NCBI GenBank assembly: GCA_001412355.1
Contig: LKUD01000089.1
Span: forward strand, 1-51,514
From: Methanoculleus sp. SDB
GTDB taxonomy: Archaea; Halobacteriota; Methanomicrobia; Methanomicrobiales; Methanomicrobiaceae
Direction: 5' to 3'
DNA: 51,514 nt
Under the pieces are notes generated by a model that saw only the letters and a list, made by a program, of their open reading frames with translations, was not told the origin of the DNA and did not search any database. Shown piece by piece: positions 31,792 through 39,923 of this stretch; position 1 is the stretch's first letter; every line of letters begins with the position of its first letter. Position numbers and translations under genes: made by a program.

Positions 31792-32258
31792 TCCCTCCTC
31801 CGGAAGAGGTATGCAGCGATGGTAAACGCTACAAAAAGGATGCTGGTTTCGACGACAGTATCGAGGCCCCGCGTATTATAGAGGATCTCGTCGATGATAC
31901 CGCCCGGGTGCGAGACGATGGTCGTCCCGAGGTGGAGAGAACCGTCGGCCATAAACTGCGAGAGCGGAGTTAAATATGCTGTTACATAGCCGAGATACGG
32001 GGAGTTGTCCGGGTACTGGGCGTGCACGGCGGTCGTATTGAACGGCGTTCCCCCCCTGTCGTAGGGGTCCAGCGGGCTTGAGCGGTCGATGTGCTTCGGG
32101 TAGACCTGAAGATCTTCGTACGCCAGAAAGGGAAGGCTTACAATACCGATGATGGTGATGATGATGACGAGCAGTGCATAGACGCCCGCAAGGTACTCGT
32201 AATTTGATAATGCCCGGGAAATCCGGCTGATGATCGATCCCTGCCCTTCGGGTTTCAT
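31788..32258 (-). CDS. ehaF: Eha membrane subunit, EhaF-like (DUF2106 type)
   Basis: 156 residues: one N-terminal helix (YALLVIIITIIGIVSLPFLAY), a long extracytoplasmic segment with RGGTPFNTT and GYVTAYLTPLSQFMAD, then the MnhB-like motif GGIIDEILYNTRGLDTVVETSILF and a final helix. That motif resembles the MbhF/MrpB family. ATGA overlaps on both sides. Letter by order. Confidence 0.75.
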   Translation of the reverse strand: MKPEGQGSIISRISRALSNYEYLAGVYALLVIIITIIGIVSLPFLAYEDLQVYPKHIDRSSPLDPYDRGGTPFNTTAVHAQYPDNSPYLGYVTAYLTPLSQFMADGSLHLGTTIVSHPGGIIDEILYNTRGLDTVVETSILFVAFTIAAYLFRRRE

Positions 32259-32491
32259 GCGGGCCCCCTCCGTTCAATGATTCTCACGAGCACGAAGGTG
32301 GATATTCCGGTGACCGCAATAAACGTGAGGAGTGCAAGCATCTCGTCAAAGGAGAGCATGATGAGCAGGAGACCGAATGCAGGTATTTCCAGGTTGATGA
32401 GCCGGGTCAGGTATGTCCGGTCCCGGGGGAACGCAACGGCGAGGACTCCAATCGCAAGCAAGGCGATGCCGAGGATGAACTCCGCGTTCAT
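32255..32491 (-). CDS. ehaE: Small Eha membrane subunit, EhaE-like
   Basis: 78 residues with three helices (FILGIALLAIGVLAVAF, IPAFGLLLIMLSFDEM, LALLTFIAVTGISTFVLVRI). Resembles the short EhaE family. Overlaps ehaD and ehaF by ATGA. Assigned by order, size and topology. Confidence 0.72.
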   Translation of the reverse strand: MNAEFILGIALLAIGVLAVAFPRDRTYLTRLINLEIPAFGLLLIMLSFDEMLALLTFIAVTGISTFVLVRIIERRGPA

Positions 32492-32718
32492 GGCTCCTCC
32501 CTCCTGCAGACAAGCAGGATGAAAATCGTGGTTACCGGCACGATAAGTGCGACAGCGGTTGCAACATCGAGATAGCCACGATCGGCAATGAAGGGGACGA
32601 CACCGCCCGCAATAACACCGACGGCGATCATCTTCGCAAAGGGATCCCGCTCAATAGCTGCTCCTGCTGCGCCGATGAGTGCGATAGCACCGAAAATTGC
32701 GGCGAAGATGTCAATCAC
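32488..32718 (-). CDS. ehaD: Small Eha membrane subunit, EhaD-like
   Basis: 76 residues from GTG at 32718, which overlaps the last two codons of the ehaC gene. GGAGG lies 11 bases upstream, inside ehaC. Three helices, with the pattern IDIFAAIFGAIALIGAAGAAIERDPFAKMIAVGVIAGGVVPFIADRGYLDVATAVALIVP. Matches EhaD-type (DUF2108-like) proteins, related to MnhG/MbhD-like subunits. Confidence 0.72.
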   Translation of the reverse strand: MIDIFAAIFGAIALIGAAGAAIERDPFAKMIAVGVIAGGVVPFIADRGYLDVATAVALIVPVTTIFILLVCRREEP

Positions 32719-32965
32719 CCGGTTTCTTCCCTCCTGCAATTGTGCTGGCGATCGCATTGGATTCAAGGGTTGATCCGACAAAGTATGCCGAAGCGGCAAG
32801 GATGGCAAGGGGATGCGGAATGAGAAGGGCAATGGAGCCCGCCACGGCAAAACCGACCACATTGAGGTACGGGAGTTTCCGGAGCGTGTCCGGCTCCAGT
32901 AGGATCCGGGCCGCGGCGAATAATCCCACGATGGCGCACACGGCAAGCGGCAGCTGCCCTTCCAT
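32711..32965 (-). CDS. ehaC: Small Eha membrane subunit, EhaC-like
   Basis: 84 residues from ATG at 32965 (MEGQLPLAV), which shares a base with the ehaB stop (TGATG) and has GGTGG about eight bases upstream. GTG codons at 32977 and 32983 are alternatives. Three helices. Size agrees with the EhaC family (DUF2109-like). Function in the ion-translocating arm, details unknown. Confidence 0.72.
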   Translation of the reverse strand: MEGQLPLAVCAIVGLFAAARILLEPDTLRKLPYLNVVGFAVAGSIALLIPHPLAILAASAYFVGSTLESNAIASTIAGGKKPGD

Positions 32966-33450
32966 CAGGTCCGCCACCCCCACAACCTGTCAAGGAAGGC
33001 GCTTGAACGGGCATGGGATATTCCCTGTACCGAGAGAATGGCAAGCACCATGCCGGCAATAAAGTCCTGCGGCGCAAATCCCGCAAACGATGCGCCATAA
33101 ACCACACATGTCGCAAGAACAGCACCGCTCGTACCCGCATAGCCCGGATCGTGGCATATACGGTTGCCGATGAATACAAGCACGGCAGCCGCGAGGCCTC
33201 CGGGAATTCCGGCAATTGAGACGCCGCACGCGGCAAGGAGCGTTCCCGCGGATGCATCGGGTGAACAGACGATATTGCCCATCATATAACCGCCATGCAG
33301 CGCACCGCCCCCTTTCTCGATCGCGGTGCCGATGCTCGTCGCCCCGCTCACTCCCCCCTTCTCCGGCAACCTGAATATGAGATCCACCGTCACGAAAAGG
33401 ATTCCGGCGATGGCAGCGGCGGCAAAAATGCGTGCTATCTCAATAAGCAT
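32965..33450 (-). CDS. ehaB: Eha membrane subunit, EhaB-like; first gene of the eha-fwd operon
   Basis: 161 residues with four or five helices, starting MLIEIARIFAAAAIAG. The conserved middle AIEKGGGALHGGYMMGNIVCSPDASAGTLLAACGVSIAGIPGG contains small-residue-rich loops. Start ATG at 33450 with GGAGA about eight bases upstream. A TATA box at about 33490-33500 makes it the first cistron. No EhaA-like gene precedes it. The letter B is inferred from length and order. Confidence 0.7.
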   Translation of the reverse strand: MLIEIARIFAAAAIAGILFVTVDLIFRLPEKGGVSGATSIGTAIEKGGGALHGGYMMGNIVCSPDASAGTLLAACGVSIAGIPGGLAAAVLVFIGNRICHDPGYAGTSGAVLATCVVYGASFAGFAPQDFIAGMVLAILSVQGISHARSSAFLDRLWGWRT

Positions 33451-33487
33451 TGCGCGTCTCCAAGGTAAATGAACTACGGGTGAATCT

Positions 33488-33502
33488 ATTGCATAAAGGT
33501 TT
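33488..33502 (-). promoter_or_regulatory. TATA box of the eha-fwd operon
   Basis: The minus strand reads ACCTTTATGCAATA, about 40-50 bases before the ehaB ATG. No other convincing promoter is visible in the following 11 kb of tightly overlapping genes, so this single element probably drives the whole run. Confidence 0.45.
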
Positions 33503-33932
33503 TCATTACGACATTCTTATCCGTTTTGTCACTATTTCCATGCTTTTCCGGACTGTTTCAGACGGGCCTGCGGAACTTTCCGGGCATCCTGTATAAATAA
33601 AACGAATTAATGGACGTGAATTTACGAATAGCGACATAATTATTCATTCCTCTCCGAGTGGCGATGAATTTCGGGAGCGACTGTCCGGTCCTTCCGGTTC
33701 GGGATGGGAGGCCCCGATCCCCGGATCCGTCGAGCCCTGCCGCACCTCTTCTCCGGGGGACGGGGGAATGTACACGAAATAGTACTAAAAAATCTTATAA
33801 GTAAATGTAATTTAATGTCGCGCGGAGCGTGGCGGTCCGGCCGAACCGGGCGGTGCTTCAGCCCGCCGGATATCAACAGGCGCGCTGACCGAGGTTTTAT
33901 GACGAATCCGGCGAATGTGGTACAGGTTACCC
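33503..33932. other. Gene-free interval with two strong plus-strand TATA boxes
   Basis: No credible protein gene. GTATAAATAA at about 33591-33600 and CTTATAAGTAAA at about 33794-33805 are good plus-strand TATA boxes. The second could serve the PerM gene with a long leader of about 100 bases. The first has no gene within 300 bases and might make a short RNA over the GC-rich stretch 33620-33780. No known RNA family recognised. Confidence 0.35.
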
Positions 33933-34982
33933 ATGTCCGTTGAGCTGACCCGGATCGATGTGCTGACGATTGTCCTGATCGGGTCCATCATTGTCGCGAC
34001 CATACTGGCATTCTGGCCGCTTTTAAGCGTCATAATCCTCGCCATGTCGATAGCGGTTGTCATGCTGCCCTTTCATCGCCTGCTCTGCACACGGCTTCCT
34101 TCTTCCCTCTCCGCGGCATTATCAACGATCCTTATCGGGGTGTTTCTTTTCGGCTCACTCGCCTATATGTTCACGATCATCTACCAGAACAGTGATTATC
34201 TGTCACATATCGTAGGAAGCATCATTACATCGGTCAGGTCGTTTCAGATCGATTTCATAGAAATCCCCGTTGATATCCCGAGGGAGCAGATGGCCGAATG
34301 GCTCAGGGACCAGATCGGAAATTTCAGCGATTACCTCTCCGGCATCATCAGGGGGATTCCATTTCTGATCATCCAGCTGATCATCTTCTTCCTGACCCTG
34401 TATATCGCAATTCTCAAGGGAGACGATATCCGGAGCCAGGTCATGGATCATCTTCCTGACCGTATCAGGGATTCTATCTTGCGGATGACGGAGATCGTCG
34501 TCAATACGCTCTATGCAATATACGTGGTCCATATCGCGACATCGGTGCTGACCTTCATTCTCGCCATTCCGTTCTTTTATTTCCTGGGATTCGGGCACGT
34601 GATCTTTTATTCGCTGATGGCGGCGATCTTTCAGCTTATCCCGATCATCGGCCCCTCCTTCCTCATGCTGTTTATCGCAATCTATTCGGTCTCCATGGGC
34701 GATTACCAGAGTGCGGCGTATGTTGCGTTTATCGGCTACCCGGTTGTCTGTGCCTTCCCCGATATCTATCTCCGTCCGATGATGATGGGAAAACGCGCCT
34801 CGATATCCCCGGTCCTCATGTGGATCGGATTCTTCGGCGGGCTTGCCGTCATGGGCATCGTAGGATTCGTTCTCGGTCCGCTGTTTATCGCACTGGTCGT
34901 CTCAGGGTACGGAATTCTCATCGATGAGCTGAAGCAGGCACGGAGCGGGGACGGGGAAGGGGAGACCGCCGGGAATTCCTGA
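33933..34982 (+). CDS. AI-2E/PerM family membrane protein (copy 1)
   Basis: 349 residues starting MSVELTRIDVL, with AGGT close before the ATG; an in-frame ATG at 33915 is an alternative. About eight helices: two pairs at the N-terminus, a long amphipathic middle (residues 90-135), then the family motifs YFLGFGHVIFYSLMAAIFQLIPIIGP and GKRASISPVLMWIGFFGGLAVMGIVGFVLGPLFIALV. The family includes small-molecule and Na+/H+ exporters. Closely resembles a second copy at 39924-40940, with which it shares most landmarks. Confidence 0.9.
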   Translation: MSVELTRIDVLTIVLIGSIIVATILAFWPLLSVIILAMSIAVVMLPFHRLLCTRLPSSLSAALSTILIGVFLFGSLAYMFTIIYQNSDYLSHIVGSIITSVRSFQIDFIEIPVDIPREQMAEWLRDQIGNFSDYLSGIIRGIPFLIIQLIIFFLTLYIAILKGDDIRSQVMDHLPDRIRDSILRMTEIVVNTLYAIYVVHIATSVLTFILAIPFFYFLGFGHVIFYSLMAAIFQLIPIIGPSFLMLFIAIYSVSMGDYQSAAYVAFIGYPVVCAFPDIYLRPMMMGKRASISPVLMWIGFFGGLAVMGIVGFVLGPLFIALVVSGYGILIDELKQARSGDGEGETAGNS

Positions 34983-35066
34983 GCGGAGGGAGCCTGTTCG
35001 TCCCTCCGCCGTGCAATGCGTGCGCTTAATACATACGGACACCAGACTGTATACCCGTATTTCAGC

Positions 35067-35151
35067 GCGAGGGTTGCCGAGCCAGGTCAAAGGCGATGGA
35101 TTTAGGGTCCATTCTCGCAGGAGTTCGAGCGTTCGAATCGCTCCCCTCGCA
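35067..35151 (+). tRNA. tRNA-Leu (anticodon UAG)
   Basis: 85 bases folding as a type II tRNA. The acceptor stem GCGAGGG (35067-35073) pairs with CCCTCGC (35144-35150), with discriminator A at 35151. The D-arm is TTGCCGAGCCAGGTCAAAGGCG. The anticodon stem ATGGA/TCCAT encloses loop TTTAGGG with anticodon TAG. A long variable arm follows, then the T-arm GAGCG TTCGAAT CGCTC. CCA is not encoded. The T-run ATTTTT directly after is the likely terminator. No intron. A TATA-like CTTAATACATA lies at about 35024-35034. Confidence 0.95.
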
Positions 35152-35203
35152 TTTTTCCGTGATGCGACGGCGCTACGCCGTCCGGAATTCGGTCATCCGG
35201 TTT

Positions 35204-36097
35204 TTATCTGTTCTGATCTGTCGGGAGCCCGCACTGCCGTATACGGGCATACAGCTCGCGGACACCGTCCATGAACGGCGAACTCCCGGCGAGCAGGCGG
35301 GTTACGTCGGGTTCGGTTTCGAGCACCTGTTCGGCAAACGGCAGGTAGATCACCGACGAGAACGGACTGTCGTCGGCCAGCATCTCCCCGACTTTCTTCC
35401 GGTCGGCTCCGGACCGCACCTTATTGACGACGAGGTGAATGACGGGAATGCCGAGCTGGCGTGCGAGAAATGCGGCGTGAAGAGCAACCTGCATCGCATT
35501 AAATCCGGGTTCGGCCACCACGATCGTCTGTCCGAATCCTTCTGCAAGTGCCCGGCCGAAATGTTCGACCCCTGCCTGCGTATCGAGCAGGATTACCTCC
35601 CCGCGACGAAGCCTGACAGAGCGGATGACACTTTCGAGGAGGGCGTTTTCCGGGCAAAGACAGCCCGTCGCAGCCTGTATCACGCTGCCCATGACAAGCA
35701 CGGAGACCCGGTCGGTGATTGGGACGCCGAAACGATCCACGACATCGGAGACATTCGGATTGAGGGTGAGCATCTGCCCCCATCCAACCCCGGGACGTGC
35801 CCCCGTCTTCTCCTCGATATATGCTACGTTCTCAGCAAGGGGGACCAGCTTTTTCGCCTGGTCCCGTGGATATCCGAGGGAATATGCAAGATTCTGCTGG
35901 GGATCTTCATCGACGGCAAGGACGTGCCGGCCGTCGCGGGCATGCATATGTGCGAGAAGAGCGGTGAGCGTCGTTTTGCCGACACCGCCCTTTCCGGTGA
36001 TGACAATCCGCAGTCCGCCGGCGTCTTCGACCTGCCGCTCCCGGAAGGCATCAGCGGCCGACAGGATTTTTTTTCTTCGTTCGGCCGGGGACTGCAT
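35204..36097 (-). CDS. cooC: CO dehydrogenase nickel-insertion ATPase CooC
   Basis: 297 residues of the SIMIBI/MinD class. Deviant Walker A GKGGVGKTT at residues 35-43, then LAVDEDPQQNLAYSLGYP, the CooC signature after the switch. GCLCPEN carries the CxC metal-binding pair, and LLDTQAGVEHFGRALAEGFGQTIVVAEP the Walker B region. It has a 28-residue N-terminal extension (MQSPAERRKKILSAADAF...) before the P-loop strand. It hydrolyses ATP to load nickel into the C-cluster of CooS. It starts two bases after the cooS stop, so the two are co-expressed. Confidence 0.93.
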   Translation of the reverse strand: MQSPAERRKKILSAADAFRERQVEDAGGLRIVITGKGGVGKTTLTALLAHMHARDGRHVLAVDEDPQQNLAYSLGYPRDQAKKLVPLAENVAYIEEKTGARPGVGWGQMLTLNPNVSDVVDRFGVPITDRVSVLVMGSVIQAATGCLCPENALLESVIRSVRLRRGEVILLDTQAGVEHFGRALAEGFGQTIVVAEPGFNAMQVALHAAFLARQLGIPVIHLVVNKVRSGADRKKVGEMLADDSPFSSVIYLPFAEQVLETEPDVTRLLAGSSPFMDGVRELYARIRQCGLPTDQNR

Positions 36098-36099
36098 TA

Positions 36100-38058
36100 T
36101 CAGATCCCCAGGTCCTGCCGCTTGCGCCTGATATGCGATTCGAGCAGGTCTGCTGCCAGCAGCGGGTCCGGTTGGACGGCAAACGAAGCATTCACCACGC
36201 CGGTGAGGCCGTTTGTCAACAGGCCGGTCACGTTTTCACTTCCCGTTATCTTCGGCATGACGCCGAGTACCGTATACACCCCGGATGCGACAAAATACGA
36301 CCCGATCGAAACTGCCTTCTGCGAATACCATTCGGGAGCGGCGCCGCCCAGCGGCAGCTGATCGATCCCGACGTTAAGTTCGTTGGCGAGCGCTGCCGCA
36401 AGCACGAGAATACGGGAGCAGTCGACACAGGACCCCATATGGAGCACCGGCGGGATACCCAGCGCCCTGCAGACCGACGCGAGGCCGGGACCCGCGAGAT
36501 CCGCTGCCCCGGGCAGGAGGAGTCCGGCCTTCCCCGATGCAATTGCAGCGCATCCCGTCTCCACGACGAGAATGTCACGCTTGATGAGCTCTTTTGTGAG
36601 GGTTACGTGCCCGAAGTCATGCTTTACCTTGGGATTGTTGCATCCGACAACCCCAACCGCGCCAAGTATTTTTTCGTCTGCTATCGCCTCGATTAGCGGT
36701 GCGAATGTGCCGCCCAGTGCTTTCTGTATTGCCTCGACGGAAAAACCCGTGACGGCCTTCATGGGTTCGCCGGGGATATGCACTCGCTCGGCGAGCCGGT
36801 TCGGATAATTCTCGACAGCGAGGCGGATGATCGCCCGTGCCGTATCCATGGCGGATTCGGGATGGAACGGGTAGTGCAGCGACCCCGGCACTTTGGATTT
36901 CGGGCTCGTAGAGACGATATGCGTATGGTAGCAGCTTGCCGTTCGCGGCAGGGAGGGGAAGATGCACTGGTAGTCGACGATCATCAAATCAAGCGCCCCG
37001 GTGGCGATGACAAGCTCCTGGTTGAAGTGATTGCCTGCCTGGGGAATGCCCTTGCGCATCAGCAGTTCGTTGCCCGTGCAGCAGAGTCCCACAAGGTTGA
37101 TCCCCTTCGCGCCATTTTTCGTCGCCAGTGCGAGCAGGTCCGCGTCCTCTGCCGCACGCACGATCATCTCCGAGAGGACCGGGTTATGGCCGTGGAGCGC
37201 GATATTGACATGGTCTTCCTTCAGGACACCCAGGTTGATCGACGAGGTGTTGATCTCCGGTGTTCCGAAGAGAATGTCCGAGACTTCGGTTGCCATAAGG
37301 GATCCGCCCCACCCGTCACTCAGGGCGGTTCTCAGACCGTGCAGAAGCACATTCACGTAGTCCGCGCCGACACCCATATGAATCCGGTGCATCGCCTCCA
37401 CAACTTCGCGATCCACACTCCGGGGTGTGATTCCCGCACTTTCCCATATCTCCCGCGTCTTTTGCGGAGCCCTCTCTGAGAACCGGATGGAGTTCTTGAT
37501 CGTTCCGAATTCCTCGAGAAGGGCAAGGGAGACATCGTGCGCTATCTCCAGATCCCCGCGGTCTCCCACGAGTACTCCGAGTTCAAGGGCAATACGTCTT
37601 AGTTTTTCGGGATCTGTTATCGTATACCCCTGCGCCGTCCCTTCGGACGTTTTGTACATCGTCTCCACAATCTCGCGGCCATGGTCCGAATGGGAGGCAG
37701 CCCCGGTTGCGAGCGTGTCAAGCAGGTTCCGTGCCACAATGAGGTCGGCGTCCGCTCCGCAGACACCCCGCAGGCGGTGATGATCCGGGATAATCCGGCA
37801 CGGTCCCATGGCACAGCGGCTGCAGGAAACCCCGCCGGCGCAGTAAGAGCAGGGAGGCTGCTGCATCTCGAACCGGTCCCAAACGGTCTCGATCCCCGTC
37901 TCAAGGGTGGTCCTGAGTATCGGTTTGGCAATCTCATCGATCGTCCGTTCCTCGACCTTTTCCGCGATCAGGGCCGGATTTAAGAGCGACATCTTTGATC
38001 GTTCGAGTATCGTGCAGGAAACCCTGCCGCGCACATAGTCCCCGTCCTTCTTTGTCAT
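36100..38058 (-). CDS. cooS: Ni-containing anaerobic CO dehydrogenase catalytic subunit CooS
   Basis: 652 residues from ATG at 38058 (GGGGGA nine bases upstream). Interconverts CO and CO2. C-cluster ligands are all visible in order: HGHNP (His), LVGLCCTGNELL, DYQCIFPS, GVVGCNNPK, ETGCAAIASGKAG and HMGSCVDCSR. The N-terminal clusters read C70-SY-C73-AGGVSC79-SRC82-AMGPC87. The B-cluster Cys are standard, but the D-cluster position has CX2C, as reported for CO dehydrogenases with a [2Fe-2S] D-cluster, rather than the more common CX7C. No CO dehydrogenase/acetyl-CoA synthase partner genes adjoin it, so it is a monofunctional CooS with its own cooC. Confidence 0.95.
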   Translation of the reverse strand: MTKKDGDYVRGRVSCTILERSKMSLLNPALIAEKVEERTIDEIAKPILRTTLETGIETVWDRFEMQQPPCSYCAGGVSCSRCAMGPCRIIPDHHRLRGVCGADADLIVARNLLDTLATGAASHSDHGREIVETMYKTSEGTAQGYTITDPEKLRRIALELGVLVGDRGDLEIAHDVSLALLEEFGTIKNSIRFSERAPQKTREIWESAGITPRSVDREVVEAMHRIHMGVGADYVNVLLHGLRTALSDGWGGSLMATEVSDILFGTPEINTSSINLGVLKEDHVNIALHGHNPVLSEMIVRAAEDADLLALATKNGAKGINLVGLCCTGNELLMRKGIPQAGNHFNQELVIATGALDLMIVDYQCIFPSLPRTASCYHTHIVSTSPKSKVPGSLHYPFHPESAMDTARAIIRLAVENYPNRLAERVHIPGEPMKAVTGFSVEAIQKALGGTFAPLIEAIADEKILGAVGVVGCNNPKVKHDFGHVTLTKELIKRDILVVETGCAAIASGKAGLLLPGAADLAGPGLASVCRALGIPPVLHMGSCVDCSRILVLAAALANELNVGIDQLPLGGAAPEWYSQKAVSIGSYFVASGVYTVLGVMPKITGSENVTGLLTNGLTGVVNASFAVQPDPLLAADLLESHIRRKRQDLGI

Positions 38059-38283
38059 GTACCACAATCCCCCGTGAAAACATCCTGTAATAAGCATTAG
38101 ATAACGATTTACGGTAATAAAGGATCTGGCGATCGCAGGTGGAAGAACCGTGTGTCCGGTAGCCGGGAAATCCTGCGTTTTCCTCCCGTTCAAGCGGCCG
38201 GTGGCGGCCATCCGCCCCGAATGCAATAACGGCGTCTCCGCACCATCCGGAGAAACCGGATTTTGCCGGGTAAAAAAAATTCG

Positions 38284-38302
38284 AAAAAAATATTATTTCA
38301 TA
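38284..38302 (+). promoter_or_regulatory. TATA-rich promoter of the marker-14 gene
   Basis: AAAAAAATATTATTTCAT lies 20-30 bases before the chosen ATG at 38318. GGGAG sits four bases before that ATG. The 259-base gap to cooS (38059-38317) holds no gene and must contain both divergent promoters. Confidence 0.4.
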
Positions 38303-38317
38303 CCTGTACGGGAGTAT

Positions 38318-39814
38318 ATGTCGCATATCCTCGAGTCGCTGACGCACCAGCACCCGTGCATCGTCGAGAGCACACCGGTACCCGTTATCTCCCAGGGTGC
38401 AGGCCTTTCAATTCCGGAATACCGTATCAAGCCGTATTTTATCGTGGCATCGGTGGAAATGGGCAATACGACGACGAAGTGCGTGCTCACCGGCACAGAC
38501 CTCGAAACCGGCACCACATATATCATCAACAAGACGGTCTTCAACACACGCGATGCCCGTCTCCCGAAGGAGGGTGAGGAGGTCATCGCCACATCTCTGG
38601 TCGGCCATCCCGTCTCCCGTGAAAGCGTCGCCGAACTCGCCAGTGCCGTCCTGAAACAGTGCCATGAGGAGGCGGGACTGCGTATCAACGAGGATCTTGA
38701 CTATATCGTCCGAAGTACCGGGATGAATGCCGCGTGGCATACGCCGCAGCAGGTTGCGGGCTTTATCGGTGCGATTGCCGACGGCTGCATCCGGGCCGGT
38801 GCGTCTCCGAAAAAACTGACACCACCGCTTTCAAAGCAATACCTCCCTAAAAAACTGCAGGCGTTCAGTCTCATGGACAAGGTGACGCTGAGGGAAACCG
38901 TTGCAGGCGTTATCCCGCCCTCGGCACTCACGGCCGAGGACCGGATCGTCGCCAACGAAATGGAGGGTGTTCTCGCGATGGCGGGCATCAAGGACGGGGC
39001 ACTCGCAACCGAAATTGATTTCCGCAATCCCTGCATGGCGCTTGATTTCGGAACCACGGTGGACGGATGTATCACGGAGGAGGTGCCGCCTGATGCGGAC
39101 ACACCGTTTGCACGGACGATCGGAAGCATCTGCGGACTCGGCGGTGCAGTGGCAGATGCGCTCGCCCGCGGATCACCGGCCGTGGACAACGAAAAAGGGA
39201 CCGCCCGCGATCTCTTTGGCGATGCGCACACGCCGCCGGTGCTTACGGGAGGGGAAAAGGCGTCGGTCAGGGAATATACAGACCGTATCATGAGCCTTCT
39301 CACTATCGGAGTCGTACCTGAGTCCAGAACCACATTCGGCGGGGTTCCGGTGGATTCGAAAACCGCCGCCGAACAGGGCATCGTGGTGATTGGATGCGAC
39401 TGCGGCACCGATTTCAGCGACCGTGAAAAAATCAGAATGATTGGCGCCGAGATTTTCGAAAGCCATGGGCCCGCACGGCTTGCCGAGGTTGTTGACCGCG
39501 TCTGCACCCGGATAGCGCTCGGAATTATTGACACGGCCGTCGACGAGCGGCTGGTCACAGCGCACACTGCCATCGGTTTCTCGGGACGGGCTGCGTTGTC
39601 GGGCAGGAAACCCGAATACATCTTCCATGGCATCAGGGAACGCAATCTCTTTGACAATCCCTCCGCCAATATCATTTTTGTGGAAGACGGGCTGGCGCGG
39701 GGAGCATCCCTCATGGCCCGGTGCATGTGTTCTCTCGGCCGTCCGAAGCACCCGATCGGGGGATGCCGGGGCGGTCCGTGCATCATCGGCAAACGAACGC
39801 GCATCGGGTACTGA
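38318..39814 (+). CDS. Methanogenesis marker protein 14
   Basis: 498 residues from ATG at 38318 (MSHILESL). The conserved core begins FIVASVEMGNTTTKCVLTGTDLETGTTYIINKT, an actin/hexokinase-like phosphate loop, and continues through a DFGTTVDGCITEE motif, IGSICGLGGAVADA and the C-terminal GGCRGGPCIIGKRTRIGY. This matches the family known as methanogenesis marker 14 (DUF2113-like), found in methanogens and relatives. It is an ASKHA-fold protein of unknown function. It is divergently transcribed from cooS and followed by the second PerM gene. Confidence 0.9.
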   Translation: MSHILESLTHQHPCIVESTPVPVISQGAGLSIPEYRIKPYFIVASVEMGNTTTKCVLTGTDLETGTTYIINKTVFNTRDARLPKEGEEVIATSLVGHPVSRESVAELASAVLKQCHEEAGLRINEDLDYIVRSTGMNAAWHTPQQVAGFIGAIADGCIRAGASPKKLTPPLSKQYLPKKLQAFSLMDKVTLRETVAGVIPPSALTAEDRIVANEMEGVLAMAGIKDGALATEIDFRNPCMALDFGTTVDGCITEEVPPDADTPFARTIGSICGLGGAVADALARGSPAVDNEKGTARDLFGDAHTPPVLTGGEKASVREYTDRIMSLLTIGVVPESRTTFGGVPVDSKTAAEQGIVVIGCDCGTDFSDREKIRMIGAEIFESHGPARLAEVVDRVCTRIALGIIDTAVDERLVTAHTAIGFSGRAALSGRKPEYIFHGIRERNLFDNPSANIIFVEDGLARGASLMARCMCSLGRPKHPIGGCRGGPCIIGKRTRIGY

Positions 39815-39923
39815 GTGCAGCCGGGTTTATCTGTCCTGTATTAATCAACCCGGAATACCGTTTTTTCTGTTCTTCGGAAAACAAGTCGCCATATTTATCA
39901 TACTGTGCCCGATATTCCTGTTC

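Noticed and set aside
33640-33876. 78-codon minus-strand frame in the gap before the first PerM gene
   Set aside because: Arg/Pro-rich translation with no start signal, overlapping two plus-strand TATA boxes; looks like chance.
36100-38058. CooS as part of an acetyl-CoA synthase/CO dehydrogenase complex
   Set aside because: Motifs are of the monofunctional CooS type, and no cdhABCDE-like gene lies nearby.
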